A stretch of DNA of 64,000 nucleotides. It comes from Anodontia alba. Taxonomy: Eukaryota > Mollusca > Bivalvia > Lucinida > Lucinidae. Below, one piece after another: positions 24,473 through 37,535 of the stretch. Within the stretch, counting starts at the first letter, position 1, and every line of letters begins with the position of its first letter. The notes beneath the pieces were generated by a model. It did not search any database. It was not told the origin of the DNA and was given only the letters and a program-made list of their open reading frames with translations. Location of the stretch: the NCBI GenBank assembly GCA_964016985.1, contig OZ024823.1, forward strand, positions 67,805,925-67,869,924, written 5' to 3'. The translations under genes and the position numbers were made by a program.

Positions 24473-25440
24473 ATGATAGTGTGAGATTGTTATATGGGAT
24501 AATATTCCAGTACAGACATATATCATATAATATTTATTGTTTTGGGAATGCAAGTTGACCCTGAAAGTGCTGATCACATCTGCAGCAAATGATTTTTTTT
24601 TCTTTTTTTTGCGAGGGGGGGGGGGGGGTGGTATTTTTCAGAGTAAAGAAGGAATAACATTTCAGGCGAATCACCTACCTAGCAGATGATACAAATCAAA
24701 TGACAAGTCTTTTTCTTTACCAAAAAAATACATTTTTTTTGTATTTTTCAGGGTAAATCAAGTTTGACATTTCAAGTGAATCATTAGCTTAGAAAATGCC
24801 AAGTCTCTGAAAAATAATATAAATAATTAGAATGTCATCTGCTTCAATTTTACTTAGTGTTTTAAGGGTTAACTGCATGGCTTCAGATTTTGTGGACCTT
24901 ATGGTTATCTCACAGATATCATCCAGCGAAATTTTAAAGCGCCAATCACATTTGCAGCAGACGACATTTTTATTTTTGTTCTTTTAATTATTAATACATA
25001 TATATATATTTTTTTTTATAAAAAATAAGTCTTGATATTTCATGTGAATTGTATGCCAGAAGGCTTATTTTCTCTGAAAAAAAAAAAACAAAACAAACAA
25101 ATATTTCCTCTTCTGCAAATTATGCTTGGCGCTTTAAGGGTTAAACATTTTTTATGTGTCTATGTGCATGTGCACACAAACCAAACCATTACATATTTTT
25201 ATTTACATGACAGCAACATATCAGAGGCATTGGGCAAGACAGCCTCCTCAAGTACTGCAAATTTGTGAACCCCTCCCCCCACCCCCCTCCCTGCCAAAAA
25301 AAAAAAAAAAAACCTTGAAAAGTAAGAAACAATTCCCATGATAATACAAACACAAGAGGCCCATTGGCCACAATTCGGTCACCTGCATATTTGCAAATGC
25401 CATGCAATAGTCTTCCAGTACTGCCCTAGCAACTGTCACA
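24473..25440. other. Low-complexity sequence and diverged hairpin-MITE arms
   Basis: A poly-T run with a poly-G run lies near 24590-24632, poly-A at 25077-25090 and 25295-25312, and C-rich runs near 25270. Phrases such as agtttgacatttcaagtgaa (24766) and tgtcatctgcttcaatttta (24833) are half copies of the hairpin family. No gene is seen. Confidence 0.45.
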
Positions 25441-27290
25441 AAATTTTGACCATACCATAAAAAAGGTCAAAAGTCATCCTAGTCTCATCATTTTAACAAA
25501 CATGGTAGACCTTGAGTCTTCAATGCTGTATACCAAAATCCAGCCTGAAAACTTTCTTAGTACTGGAGAAGAAGATTTTTAAGTGTTCTTGCCATATATG
25601 GGCATGGCAGCAATCTTGATCAATGATGCAAAGCCATTTGAACAAAGTGTGAACATGCTTTCCGTAGAAGGCCCCATGTGAAATCTGGTGAAAATTGGTC
25701 AAGTGGTTTTAGGGAAGAAGAGATTTAAAGATTCCATGGTTTTATACCTGTATACAGGACAGGGGCAAGGAAAGATAACCCCCGTGGGGGCGCAAACTTT
25801 TGATCCTAACTAAAATGTTTTACAACTTTAAAATACGTTGTAAGTTTCAGCCATTAATCTTAAATACATATTGAAAAAAATGATTTTCAACATTCCCCCA
25901 TACAAATCTAGGAAATTTGAACTGGCCTTAAAAAAGGTCAAAGGTCAACCTATGCTCACCATTTGAACAAACTTGGAAGAGCTTGAGTCCTCCATGGTAT
26001 ATACCAAGATTCAGCCGCAAAAGTTTCTTGGTTCTGGAGAAGATGATTTTCAAATTTTCAAGAGTTTTTACCATGTATGGGACCATCTTGTTCAGTTGCA
26101 GGGAAGCGTTTAAAAATGGCAATACCCTTTTGAGAGTAGGCCCATGTGAAATTTTGTGAAAATTGCTCAAGCAGTTTCAGAGAAGAAGATATTTAAAAAT
26201 TACACAATTTGTTACAGCCCAGTGGCAAGGGAAAATAACCCTCAAGGGACAAAATTTTGATTATAACTAAAACGTTTTACTATTTTAATCACACATTGTA
26301 TGTTTCAGTCATTAGTCTTTAATACATTCTAAGAAAATGACGTTCAACATTTTCTCCATACAAATGAATAGGGGTGCAAATTTTACCTTGCCATTAAAAG
26401 GTCAACGGTCCACTTAGGGTCATCATTTGAATAAACTTGGTAGACCTTGAGTCCTCGATGCTATAAACCAAGTTCAGCCCCAAAATTTCTTGGTTCTTGA
26501 GAATAAGATTTTTACGCGTTTCTACCATATATGGGCATAGCGGCCATCTTGTTCCATTTCCTGGAACCATTTGGACAAATTGGCAATACCCTTTTGACAG
26601 TAGACCCTATGTGAAATCTGATAAAAATTGCTCAAGCGGTTTCAGAGAAGAAATTTAAAAATTTTACACAATTTTATCCATGTATATAGCCCAGTGGCAA
26701 GGGCAGATAACCCTCTGGGAAAATTTTTTGATTACAACGAAAATATTTTGCTACTTTAATCATATATTGTAAGTTTCAGCCATTAGTCTTACATATATTT
26801 TGAGAAAATGACTTTTCAATAGTTTCCCCATATAAATGTATAGGGACGCAAATCTGATCTTGCTGTAAAGAGGTTAACATTCAACCTACAAACTTGGTAG
26901 ACCTTCAGTTCTCAATGCTATATAACAAGATTCAGCCCCAAAGCTTTCTTGGTTCAGGAGAAGATTTTTAGGTGTTTTTACCATATATGGGACCTTGCGG
27001 CCATCTTGTTCGAGGAACTATTTGAACAGATTGGCAATATCCTTTTGATAGAAGGCCCCATGTGAAATCTGGTGAAAATCATGTGAAATCTGATGAAAAT
27101 TACTCAAGCAGGTTTCAGAGAAGAAGACATTTAAGCATTAAACAATTTTATACATTTATATAGCCCAGGGACAATGACAGAGAACCCCCAGGGGACAAAA
27201 GTTGGATTATAACTAAAATGTTTTACAACTTTAATCACTCATTGTAAGTTTCAGCCATTAGTCTTCCATACATATTGAGAAAACGACTTT
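25441..27290. repeat. Diverged tandem repeat, about four units of 470 bp
   Basis: Landmarks recur in order in each unit: aaaggtcaa, tggtagaccttgagtcctc, gccatcttgttc, ggccccatgtgaaatctggt, gaaaattgctcaagc, ggcaagg.gataacccc, taactaaaatgttttac and gtaagtttcagccattagtc. Unit starts are near 25450, 25930, 26395 and 26860. Divergence of perhaps 15-25% suggests an old array. No coding frame is conserved. Confidence 0.75.
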
Positions 27291-28358
27291 AACGTGATTA
27301 ACGTTCTTATAAAGCATGAGGTTTTGGTAATGTATATGCAAAAGTGAGGCCTGTAGAGACGTTCGGAAAACAGCAGTGCTCTGTCTAACAGGAAGGGGAC
27401 ATAAATCGTGGATGAACACACGGCCCAAATACACAGTATCCGAGGTACAAAGGATGTGGTAAGCTTGTGTCACGTCCTACAGTGGAACATAGTGATTGCG
27501 ACATATATGTGTGCGAGGTCTGAAGTGATAATGCTAGAGAATTGAAGCACCACCAAACGAAACAGAATGACTGCCGAATGTTTTAACACAAGAGGGTTAT
27601 CAAAGGAAACGAAGAAACCTGGGGTCTTTCATGTATGGATTTTCAATGAAATTCTGTACAAATTTAAGCAATATTATATATGTAACGTTGTTACGAGGCA
27701 AAACGGTTTTACTTTTTTCCGTCTATATATACACAAGATCAGTGAATCACTTATATCCACAAAAAATAATGTCAATGGACATGGAATGAGCATTAAGGGG
27801 TCATTGGCGATTCACTAACCATAGTTCTATACTTTCGCCATAGAATCTGAAACACAGCCTTTGACCCTACTAGGCATTTAAACAGAATTATACATTTTGA
27901 CTAGAATTTTGTTTTTTAAAGAAATGTTTTGTTACAACAGTCATTGTTGCTTCGTTTTCGTTGACTACCACCTTGTGTTTAAAAACTCATCTGATTAGAC
28001 TACATAATTAACACCTTTTAGTTATATTGCCTGAATTCAGGCCTTAAAAATGTACCTAATGTTTTGTAAATGTAAGAAAACAGTCTAACACCTCTTACAT
28101 TTAGGATTGATCTGTCTAAATACACACATAGGGGCATTTACAAACAGTGTAGAGCCAGGTCGGAGGCCGCTGAATGATTTGCCACGATTCAGTCTAACGC
28201 ATTACTTATTTTTCACAGACTTTCACCGCGTACATATTTTAAATACATCAAAAGATAGTATATTGGCCTTATTAAAATATTAGGGAAAGTAAGGTAAGGT
28301 TTGAGAATGTTTAGGGTAACTATGGTATTTTTTTCTCTCTTCTTATTTTTTATTTTAT

Positions 28359-28392
<34 letters not shown>

Positions 28393-28449
28393 TATTTATT
28401 TATTTATTTTGGCAATAAACAACAAGATATTACATTGTTATCTCAACGT
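27291..28449. other. Nothing recognised; (TTGA)n and (TTTA)n at the right
   Basis: Open frames such as 27567-27818 (83 codons) resemble nothing I know and show no domain features. A run of ttga then ttta units lies at 28364-28410. Confidence 0.35.
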
Positions 28450-28620
28450 TTTAACATCATTCAGTCTGATCGGGTCTTTTGTCCGCTTACAAAATTAATG
28501 GATACTATAGAACATATGAATGGGCAGCAACAATCGAGAAAAGATCCAGATGAGACTGTGCGGATGCACAGGCTGATCTTGACCTTCGCTATTCGAATAC
28601 AATAAGAGCTTACGCGTCAT
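28450..28620 (+). repeat. Dispersed repeat related to 22286-22490
   Basis: Shared core gatactatagaacatatgaa, followed by gatccagatgagactgtgcg and gatgcacaggctgatctt, a phrase that also echoes the palindrome at 58085-58148 (gatccagatgagacgg). Confidence 0.45.
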
Positions 28621-28740
28621 TACACGCGTCAAAGATTTTTTTTTTTTTTTTGGTATTAACATTTAGCATGTAGGGTAAACATCTCAGGATTGTCATCTGT
28701 TCAAGATTTTAGGTTGAGATAGTAACTTGTTTGACATTTA

Positions 28741-28930
28741 TATATTTATTTATTTATTTATTTTGATTCGGGTTTTACGGCCCAAGAATATTTCACTTAT
28801 ATCGAGCCCATCGTTCATCAAAGGTGGACGAAAACCGGAGAACCCGGAGAAAAAAAAAAACACCTGACCATCCATAAGCAGAATTTGGCCACCCGAGCGA
28901 GGTTCGAACCATGGCACTAACTGGTTTGAA
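28741..28930 (-). mobile_element. tRNA-headed SINE, family 2, 5'-truncated
   Basis: Same body as 22890-23120 (tttcacttatatcgagccc, cgttcatcaaaggtgga, cacctgaccatcc, aagcagaatttggc) and the box B side of the head (gaggttcgaacc), but the box A side is missing. Its 3' tail is a (TTTA)n run at 28742-28763. Confidence 0.7.
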
Positions 28931-29325
28931 TACACTGAATCCCATATATATATGTGCCAGCACATGAGATAATGGTACTTCTCGCATATGCGAACAGCGA
29001 GCCTTCGGCGCATCCGCGCAGTCTTGCCAGAGCCTTCACTGTTCGCCAGAGCCTTCACTGTAGTATAGAACTAGACGATGGTTTTGACCAAAAATCAGAC
29101 ATATAGCCTCACTAGATGGCTGCCCGGGCATGCGCGTTCGGTAACTTGTCTTTACGTAGGACAAAACGTACCTTACTCATATGACGTTCTGAAACTAAAT
29201 GAGCTGCAGCATAAGAAAGTCTGACTTATGCCTTAATTAAGCCACAAACACAGGCACATATCAGCCTGCATATCTACACAGTCTATTAATCGTCTTTGTT
29301 GATCACTACATCTCTAATCATTAAG
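28931..29325. other. Short dispersed-repeat fragment, otherwise unassigned
   Basis: A block near 28960-29055 (gcatatgcgaacagcgagcc, ttcggcgcatccgcgcagtc, agagccttcactgttcgcc twice) looks like part of a dispersed repeat. The short frames across it carry no domain. Confidence 0.35.
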
Positions 29326-32300
29326 GTGAATAATACGCTGAATCCTGAACCAGACGCTGCAGGTCGTATTTTGAATAATACCCTAAATACTGAAACAGAC
29401 GCTGCAGGTAGTATTTTGAATAATACGCTGAATCCTGAACCAGACGCTGAAGGTCGTATGTTGAATAATAATCATACGCTGAATAATACCCTGACCATTT
29501 TTGAATAATACCCTGAATCCTGAACCAGACGCTGCAGGTCGTATTTTGAATAATACCCTAAATACTGACACAGACGCTGCAGGTAGTATTTTGAATAATA
29601 CGCTGAATCCTGAACCAGACGCTGCAGGTCGTATGATGAATAATACCCTGAGTAATGAACCAGATGCTGCAGGTCGTATTTTGAATAATATCCTGAATCC
29701 TGAACAAGACGCTGCAGGTCGTATTTTGAATTATACCCTATATAATGAACCAGACGCTGAATAATACCCTGGATATTTTTTCAATAATACGCTGAATCCT
29801 AAACGAGACGCTGAAGGTCGTATTTTGAATAATACCCTGAATAATGAACCATATGTTGAAAAATATCCTGGCCATTTTTGAATAATACCCTGAATAATGA
29901 ACCAGAAGCTGAAGGTCGTACTTTGAATAATACCCTGAATAATAAACCAGACGCTGCAGGTCGTGTTTTGAATAATACCCTGAATCCTGAACCAGACGCT
30001 ATAGGTCGTATTTTGAATAATACCCTGAATAATGAACCAGACGCTGCAGTTCGTATTTTGAATAATACCCTGAATCCTGAACCAGACGATGCAGGTCGTG
30101 TTTTGAATAATACCCTGAATACTGACCCATACACTGAATAATATCGTGGCCATTTTAAATAATACCCTGAATAATGAACCAGACCGCTGCAGCTCGTATT
30201 TTGAATAATACGCTGAATCCTGAACCAGACGATGCAGGTCGTATTTTGAATAATACCCTGAATACTGAATCATACACTCAATAATACCCTGGCCACTTTT
30301 GAATAATACCCTGAATGATGAACCAGACGCTGCAAGTCGTATTTTGAATAATACCCTGAATCCTGAACCGGATGCTGAAGCTCGTATTTTGAAATATTCC
30401 CTGAATAATGAACCAGACGCTGCAGCTTGTATTTTGAATAATACGCTGAATCCTGAACCAGACGCTGCAGGTCGTGTTTGAATAATACGCTCAATATTGA
30501 ACCATACGCTGAATAATACCCTGGCCATTTTTGAATAATACCCTGAATCCTGAATCAGACGCTGCAGGTTGTATTTTGAATCATACCCTGAATAATGAAC
30601 CAGACGCTGCAGGTCGTATTTTGAATAATACGCTGAATCCTGAACCAGACGCTGAATAATATCCTGACCATTTTTGAATAATACCCTGAATAATGAACCA
30701 GACGCTGCAGTTCGTATTTTGAATAATACGCTGAATCCTGAACCAGATGCTGCAGGTCGTATTTTCAATAATACCCTGAATACTGAACCATACGCTGCAG
30801 GTCGTGTTTTGAATAATACCCTGAATCCTGAACCATACGCTGAATAACACCCTGGCCTCTTTTGAATAATACCCTGAATAATAAAACAGACGCTGCAGGT
30901 AGTATTTTGAATAATACGCTGAATCCTGAACCAGACGCTGCAGGTCGTATTTTGAAAAATACCCTGAATAATGAACCATATGCTGCAGGTCGTATTTTGA
31001 ATAATATCCTGAATCCTGAACAAGACGCTGCAGGTCGTATTTTGAATTATACCCTATATAATGAACCAGACGCTGAATTATACACTGGATATTTTTTCAA
31101 TAATACGCGGAATCCTAAACTAGACGCTGAAGGTCATATATTGAATGATACCCTGAATACTGAACCATACGCTGAAAAATATCCTGGCTATTTTTAAATA
31201 ATACCCTGAATAATAAACCAGAAGCTGAAGGTCGTACTTTGAATAATACCCTCAATAATGAACCAGACGCTGCAGGTCGTGGTTTGAATAATACCCTGAA
31301 TCCTGAACCAGACGCTATAGGTCGTATTTTGAATAATACCCTGAATAATGAACCAGACGCTGCAGGTCGTGTTTTGAATAATACGCTGAATCCTGAACCA
31401 GACGATGCAGATCGTATTTTGAATAATACCCTGAATACTGAACCATACGCTGAATAATATCATGGCCATTTTTAAATAATACCCTAAATAATGAACAAGA
31501 CGCTGCAGCTCGTATTTTGAATAATACGCTGAATCCTGAACCAGACGATGCAGGTCGTATTTTGAATAATACCCTGAATACTGAATCATACGCTGAATAA
31601 TACCCCGGCCACTTTTGAATAATATCCGGAATGATGAACCAGACGCTGCAAGTCGTATTTTGAATAATACCCTGAATCCTGAACCAGATGCTGAAGCTCG
31701 TGTTTTGAATAATTCCCTGAATAATGAACCAGACGCTGCAGCTCGTATTTTGAATAATACGCTGAATCCTGAACCAGACGCTGCAGGTCGTGTTTTGAAT
31801 AATATCCCGAATCCTGAACCATACGCTGAATAATACCCCGGCCTCATTTGAATCATACCCAGAATGATGAACCAGACGCTGCAGTTCATATTTTGAAAAA
31901 TACCCTGAATTATGAACCAGACGCTGCAGGTCGTATTTTCAATAATACCCCGAATACTGAACCATACGCTGAATATATATCCTGACCATTTTTGAATAAT
32001 ATCCTGAATAATGAACCAGACGCTGCAGCTCGTATTTTGAATAATACGCTGAATCCTGAACCAGACGCTGCAGGTCGTGTTTTGAATAATACCCTGAATC
32101 CTGAACCATACGCTGTAATACCCTGGCCTCTTTTGAATAATACCCTGAATGATGAACCAGACGCTGCGGTTCGTATTTTGAATAAAACCCTGAATCCTGA
32201 ACCAGACGCTGCAGGTCGTATTTTCAATAATACCCTGAATACTGAACCATACGCTGAATAATATCCTGACCATTCTTTAACAATACCCTGAATAATGAAC

Positions 32301-34160
32301 TAGACGCTGCAGTTCGTATTTTGAATAATACCCTGAATCCTGAACCAGACGCTGCAGGTCATGTTTTGAATAATACCCTGAATACTGAACCATACGCTGA
32401 ATAATATCCTAACCATTTTTGAATAATATCCTGCATAATGAACCAGACGCTGCAGCTCGTATTTTGAATAATACGCTGAATCCTGAACCAGACGCTGCAG
32501 TTCGTGTTTTGAATAATACCCAGAATCCTGAACCATACGCTGAATAATATCCTGGCCTCTTTTGAATAATACCCTGAATGATGAACCAGACGCTGCAGTT
32601 CGTATTTTGAATTATACCCTGAATCCTGAACCAGACGCTGCAGGTCGTATTTTCAAAAATACCCTGAATGCTGAACCATACGCTGAATAATATCCAGCCC
32701 ATTTTTGAATAATAACCTGAATAATGAACCAGACGCTGCAGCTCGTATTTTGAATAATACGCTGAATCCTAATCAAGACGCTGCAGGTCGTGTTTTGAAT
32801 AATACCCAGAATCCTGAACTATACGCTGAATAATACCCTGGCCTCTTTTGAATAATACGCTGAATGATGAACCAGACGCTGCTGTTCGTATTTTGAATAA
32901 TACCCTGAATCCTGAACCAGACGCTGCAGGTCGTATTTTCAATAATACCCTGAATACTGAACCATACGCTGAATAATATCCTGACCAGTTTTGAATAATA
33001 CTCTGAATAATGAACCAGACGCTGCAGCTCGTATTTTGAATAATACGCTGAATCCTGAACCAGACGCTGCAGGTCGTGTTTTGAATAATACCCTGAATCC
33101 TGAACCATACGCTGAATTATACCCTGGCCTGTTTTGAATAATACCCTGAATGATGAACCAGACGCTGCAGCTCGTATTTTGAATAATACGCTGAATCCTG
33201 AACCAGACGCTGCAGGTCGTGTTTTGAATAATACCCTGAATCCTGAACCATACGCTGAATAATATCCTGACCATTTTTGAATAATACCCTGAATAATGAA
33301 CCAGACGCTGCAGCTCGTATTTTGAATAATACGCTGAATCCTGAACCAGACGCTGCAGGTCATGTTTTGAATAATACCCTGAATCCTGAACCATACGCTG
33401 AATAATACCCTGGCCTCTTTTGAATAATACCCTGAATGATGAACCAGATGCTGCAGCTCGTATTTTGAATAATACGCTGAATCCTGAAGCAGACGCTGCA
33501 GGTCGTGTTTTGAATAATACCCTGAATAATGAACCAGACGCTGCAGCTCGTATTTTGAATAATACGCTGAATCCTGAACCAGACGCTGCAGGTCGTGTTT
33601 TGAATAATACCCTGAATCCTGAACCATACGCTGAATAATATCCTGACCATTTTTGAATAATACCCTGAATAATGAACCAGACGCTGCAGCTCGTATTTTG
33701 AATAATACGCTGAATCCTGAACCAGACGCTGCAGGTCATGTTTTGAATAATACCCTGAATCCTGAACCATACGCTGAATAATAGCCTGGCCTTTTTTGAA
33801 TAATACCCTGAATGATGAACCAGACGCTGCAGCTCGTATTTTGAATAATACGCTGAATCCTGAACCAGACGCTGCAGGTCATGTTTTGAATAATACCCTG
33901 AATCCTGAACCATACGCTGAATAATAGCCTGGCCTCTTTTGAATAATACCCTGAATGATGAACCAGATGCTGCAGCTCGTAGTTTGAATAATACGCTGAA
34001 TCCTGAAGCAGACGCTGCAGGTCGTGTTTTGAATAATATCCTGAATAATGAACCAGACGCTGCAGGTCGTATTTTGAATAATATCCTGAATACTGAACCA
34101 TATGCTGAATCCTGAACCGTGAATAATGAACCGTGAACCAGATGCTAACTTTACGCTCGT
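29326..34160 (-). repeat. 45-bp satellite array, right arm, inverted
   Basis: Same satellite as 15371-17925, here as gaataataccctgaatcctg plus aaccagacgctgcaggtcgtatttt. About 100 units, with interruptions such as ctgaataatatcctgaccat, form a higher-order pattern of about 285-295 bp. The inner edge (29326) starts abruptly with good units, unlike the decayed inner edge of the left arm. The 31.2-34.1 kb part is the most uniform. All six frames are long and open in places, including a NNTLNPEPDAAGRIL frame on the plus strand; I treat none as a gene. Confidence 0.9.
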
Positions 34161-34838
34161 CCTGTTGACATAGCTTATACGTACTATTTGTGTAGCAAAC
34201 TGTGTGTAGACTTTAATAAGATGCTCTGTAATGTCTGATCAGGGGCCGCGATTGCTGTTTGTTAACGTGTGTCTATCAGAATACTTAGGTTAAATACTGT
34301 AAACCACTTTCTTCTCTAACCACCATCTGTCAGATTCAATAAATTGTTCACACCGTTTCAAAAAACAAACCTGGGACATCAGATGATTATTTACCAAACT
34401 TGCCCTATATTTTTACAAGGCCATTATAGTACCCGCTGATTTGTCTAAACATTGCTGGCTAAGTGTAAAATGTGTTATGTGACATCTCATCTGGGTCTAC
34501 ACTATAAGCACAGGAATCTCTGTCTAGAAACCTAGGGTAATAACAGTAATAATCCAAGGAAAACGACATTTTATCCATATTTGCTAACTACCCAACACAG
34601 AAATAACAAGAGTCTCTCCAAATAATAAAAACAGGATTTTATAATGTGCAACAATTGTAGTTCCAGATCAGCATGTGCATACATTTTTTCGCTGATAGAA
34701 TGTGCAAGCTCTATTTACGTGCAGTGTAGACTCTGGTCATAAAGCGGACGTACAGACTAATCAGGGTCTACAGTGGTCGCATAATTCATAAAGTACATTT
34801 TATTTGAAAAGACTCAGCCGTCATTGTTCAAATATATA
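34161..34838. other. Unassigned, with fragments of the gatc-rich repeat family
   Basis: Phrases such as ctgatcaggggccgcgattg (34235) and actaatcagggtctacagtg (34756) recall the palindromic family at 58085-58148. No gene is seen. Confidence 0.35.
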
Positions 34839-36226
34839 TAAACACAAGTTTAATAACATCAATGTGTCTTTCCATGAAGTGTAAACCGGTTAAATACAAC
34901 CTTCTCCAGGGATCTGTACCTACTTGACATCATACAGCTGAGAACTGGAAGCCTCAGGCCACTGGACAAGGTTTTAGCTTGATCTATAACCCAGGCAATA
35001 AAAACAAAGTGGTCAAAACATCAAACGAACATCAACATTTGAAAAGGACCATTACGACAATGATCTAAGAATCCGGACAGACAAATCGGCATCTTTAATT
35101 GTGTACCTAAAGAAACGCTGGTTACTGTAGAATACATTGATAAACAGTGAAAATCCTGATCAGAATGTGCAGATGTGCTGTCTGATCTGGATCTATCGTT
35201 TTTGCATAATACACAATCTCCCTTTTTCATAATCTGACAAATCTGTCCTTTATCTGAAACAGGTCACTGCAATTCTTTAATCTGCCAGATCAATAAAATT
35301 TCTTGATTGATTAACTGAAAAATGATTGTAAGGCAACATTTATGCATCAAGGTCAAACTGATGATATGCTTAATTTTCCCAGAAAGTAAGCTTTGATATA
35401 TCATGCATATTGTTTCCAATAGAGACAGTTTGCAAGAACTGTCAAACCAATATTTGGGATAAAACAGTTTAACCCTTAACCTTTACCACTCTCTGGGCTA
35501 ATTCAGCAGACGATAAGTTGGTGATATTTGTCTTATTTTAACCAGAAAATAGGATTTGACATTTCATGCAAACTGTTTCCAACAGAGACACTTTGCATGA
35601 AATGTCAAATACTTTCTTGTGTTGTTGTGAGTGAGGGGGGTGGGGGCGGTGATATTTGATCCCTTAACCTTTACCCCTCTCTGGGCTAATTTAGCAGCCA
35701 ATAACTTGTTTTCTTAGATTAACTTTTGATCTTCCTGAATTATCGTTCACTAAATATATTACTTTTTTAATCAATCAATTAATTTTGTTTTCTTGGGTTA
35801 AACTATTGATCTCATTTCAAAATCGTATTGAATTCTCTATAACTAAATACTATCTCCTACGTAGGACTCATTATCTCGTACGTACTCCTATGTAGGACTT
35901 ATTATCTCCTACATAGGACTTATTATCTCCTACGTAGGAGTTAGTATCTCCTACGTAGGACATTATCTCCTACGTAGGAGTTACTAACTCCTAGTAGGAC
36001 TAATTATCTCCTATGTAGGACTTATTATCTCCTACGTAGGAGTTACTATCTCCTACGTAGGACTTATTATCTCCTATGTAGGAGTTACTAACTCGTACGT
36101 AGGACTTTTTATCCCCATACGTAGGACTTATTATCTCCTACGTAGGACTTATTAACTTATTAAATAAGGAATTACTATCTCCTACGTAGGACAAATATTT
36201 TTTTCACATGGCACTAGGACGCTTTC
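34839..36226 (+). mobile_element. Foldback element with TACGTA arms, copy 2, left arm missing
   Basis: The interior from acacaagtttaataacatca onward is collinear with 13291-14620, and the right arm array (35850-36190) and end phrase (tttttttcacatggcacta, then ggacgctttcata) match copy 1. There is no TACGTA array on the left, where sequence changes at about 34838. Two atgcaaat-type hairpins inside (35392-35445, 35554-35610) correspond to those of copy 1, so they were present before the copies separated. Confidence 0.75.
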
Positions 36227-36254
36227 ATACGTAACAGCCCCTTTTCACTGGCAA

Positions 36255-36440
36255 AAATCGGTTGGCATCATACATAATTTCTACATTTGCCCAACGATAA
36301 AATTGCGCAGAGCTGACACTGTCCCAACGTTGGCCCAACGTTGTAATTAACATTGACATACGTTGGCCCAACGTAATGCCTACACGTTGGCCCAACGATG
36401 GCCCAACGAGCAGACTTACGTTGGGCCAACGAAATAGATA
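36255..36440. repeat. Cluster of cgttggcccaacg palindromes
   Basis: The words aacgttggcccaacgttg, acgttggcccaacgta, acgttggcccaacgatgg and acgttgggccaacga occur within about 150 bp, and aacgttagcccaacgttagc recurs at 37049-37070. The 36440-37046 element lies between the two clusters and may have been inserted into them. Confidence 0.6.
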
Positions 36441-37046
36441 AAGGATATTTATTCTTTTGCTGTGAATACCATAAATATTGTCATCGAGTGAAATGAAAAC
36501 ATCAGTATTTTCACGAGTGCGAAGCACGAGTGAAAATTTGAATGTTTTCATTACACGAGATGAAAATTTTTATGGTATTCACTGAAAAAGAGTAAATTTT
36601 CTTTTTATGTTATTGTTCACACGTCAATACGCGTTTCTGACGTCATAAGTAACGTCACCAAACAAAACATGAACGTCATGGCGTCGACACTCAGTGTTTA
36701 ACATGTGAACCGCTGGAGAGACAAAAAAACAAAAAGTTTCGGCGAATCAAAATAATTTTGATACCATAATGTTCCTTACATTCTAACTAAGAAAATGCAT
36801 ACCAACACTTGATAGTTTAGTTCAGAAACAAAGAAGTTAGAGGTGTTCAAAAATCTGAAGTGGAGGTAACATCCACTTCTGAAACAGCGAAGAAAACCGA
36901 AGTCGTCCAAAGCGAGGAGTAAAAATATAAATCGTATCATTCACTATAGTGAAATGATACGATATCAATTCACTAGTGATTGATACCACTTTTATTTTCA
37001 TCAGATATACACTGATTTCACCGCTGACAATAAAATAAACAACCAT
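36440..37046 (-). mobile_element. Palindrome-bearing element, inverted copy of 2258-2790
   Basis: Read on the minus strand this follows 2258-2790 block by block (ttgtcagcggtgaaatca, tttttactcctcg, cgttcatgttttgtttg, atgacgtca). Its left end is a palindrome of about 145 bp: gtgaataccataaatattgt at 36462 pairs with atttttatggtattcac near 36580, with acgagtgcgaagcacgagtg at the centre. There is no transposase. A further short hairpin (tatcattcactatagtgaaa then tgata) lies at 36936-36960. Confidence 0.65.
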
Positions 37047-37230
37047 TATTCAACGTTAGCCCAACGTTAGCATGCCATCTGGGTTGTGTTTTGCACATCA
37101 TATCATGGTGATATACATTTGCATAAAGTTTCAAGAAAATATCTCAAACAGTTTCCAACTTACAGAGCTGACACAGAGTACATGGTGGAAATTGCCTTTT
37201 TCAGTATTTACTATGTTCAAAGGGTGGAAA

Positions 37231-37535
37231 CTCTAAAAGTAGATTTTGTTTGTGTTGAATTTTTACGGCCCAGTCAATCCAATGGGGTCATGTAGAACAT
37301 GGTCAGTTTTACTGGACAGGCTTAGTCCTCTAAGCGGTTGATCAGTATTGTGCACATTCTTTCGCCAGAAACTTCTTGAATCAGCGGAAGGGAGAGAATG
37401 ACCATAGAAAATATTTCATTATCAATCTCCACAAAAGAATGTTGCCGACCCGGCGGGGGTTGAACCCGCAACCTCCTGATAACCAGTCGGACGCGCATCC
37501 AACTGAGCCACCGAGGCTGGCTCCAAAAGTAAATT
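37231..37535 (-). mobile_element. tRNA-headed SINE, family 1, full length, with target duplication
   Basis: The head on the minus strand reads ggtggctcagttggatgcgc and gcgggttcaacccccgcc (box B). The body matches 24173-24459 (tttctggcgaaagaatgtgc, accgcttagagga, ttggattgactggg). Flanks ctctaaaagtagatt (37231) and ctccaaaagtaaatt (37521) form a 15-bp target duplication with two mismatches. Confidence 0.85.

Noticed and set aside
29731..34101. Open frames of up to 430 codons in the right satellite array on both strands.
   Set aside because: Same satellite in the opposite orientation; frames change wherever shorter interspersed units occur.
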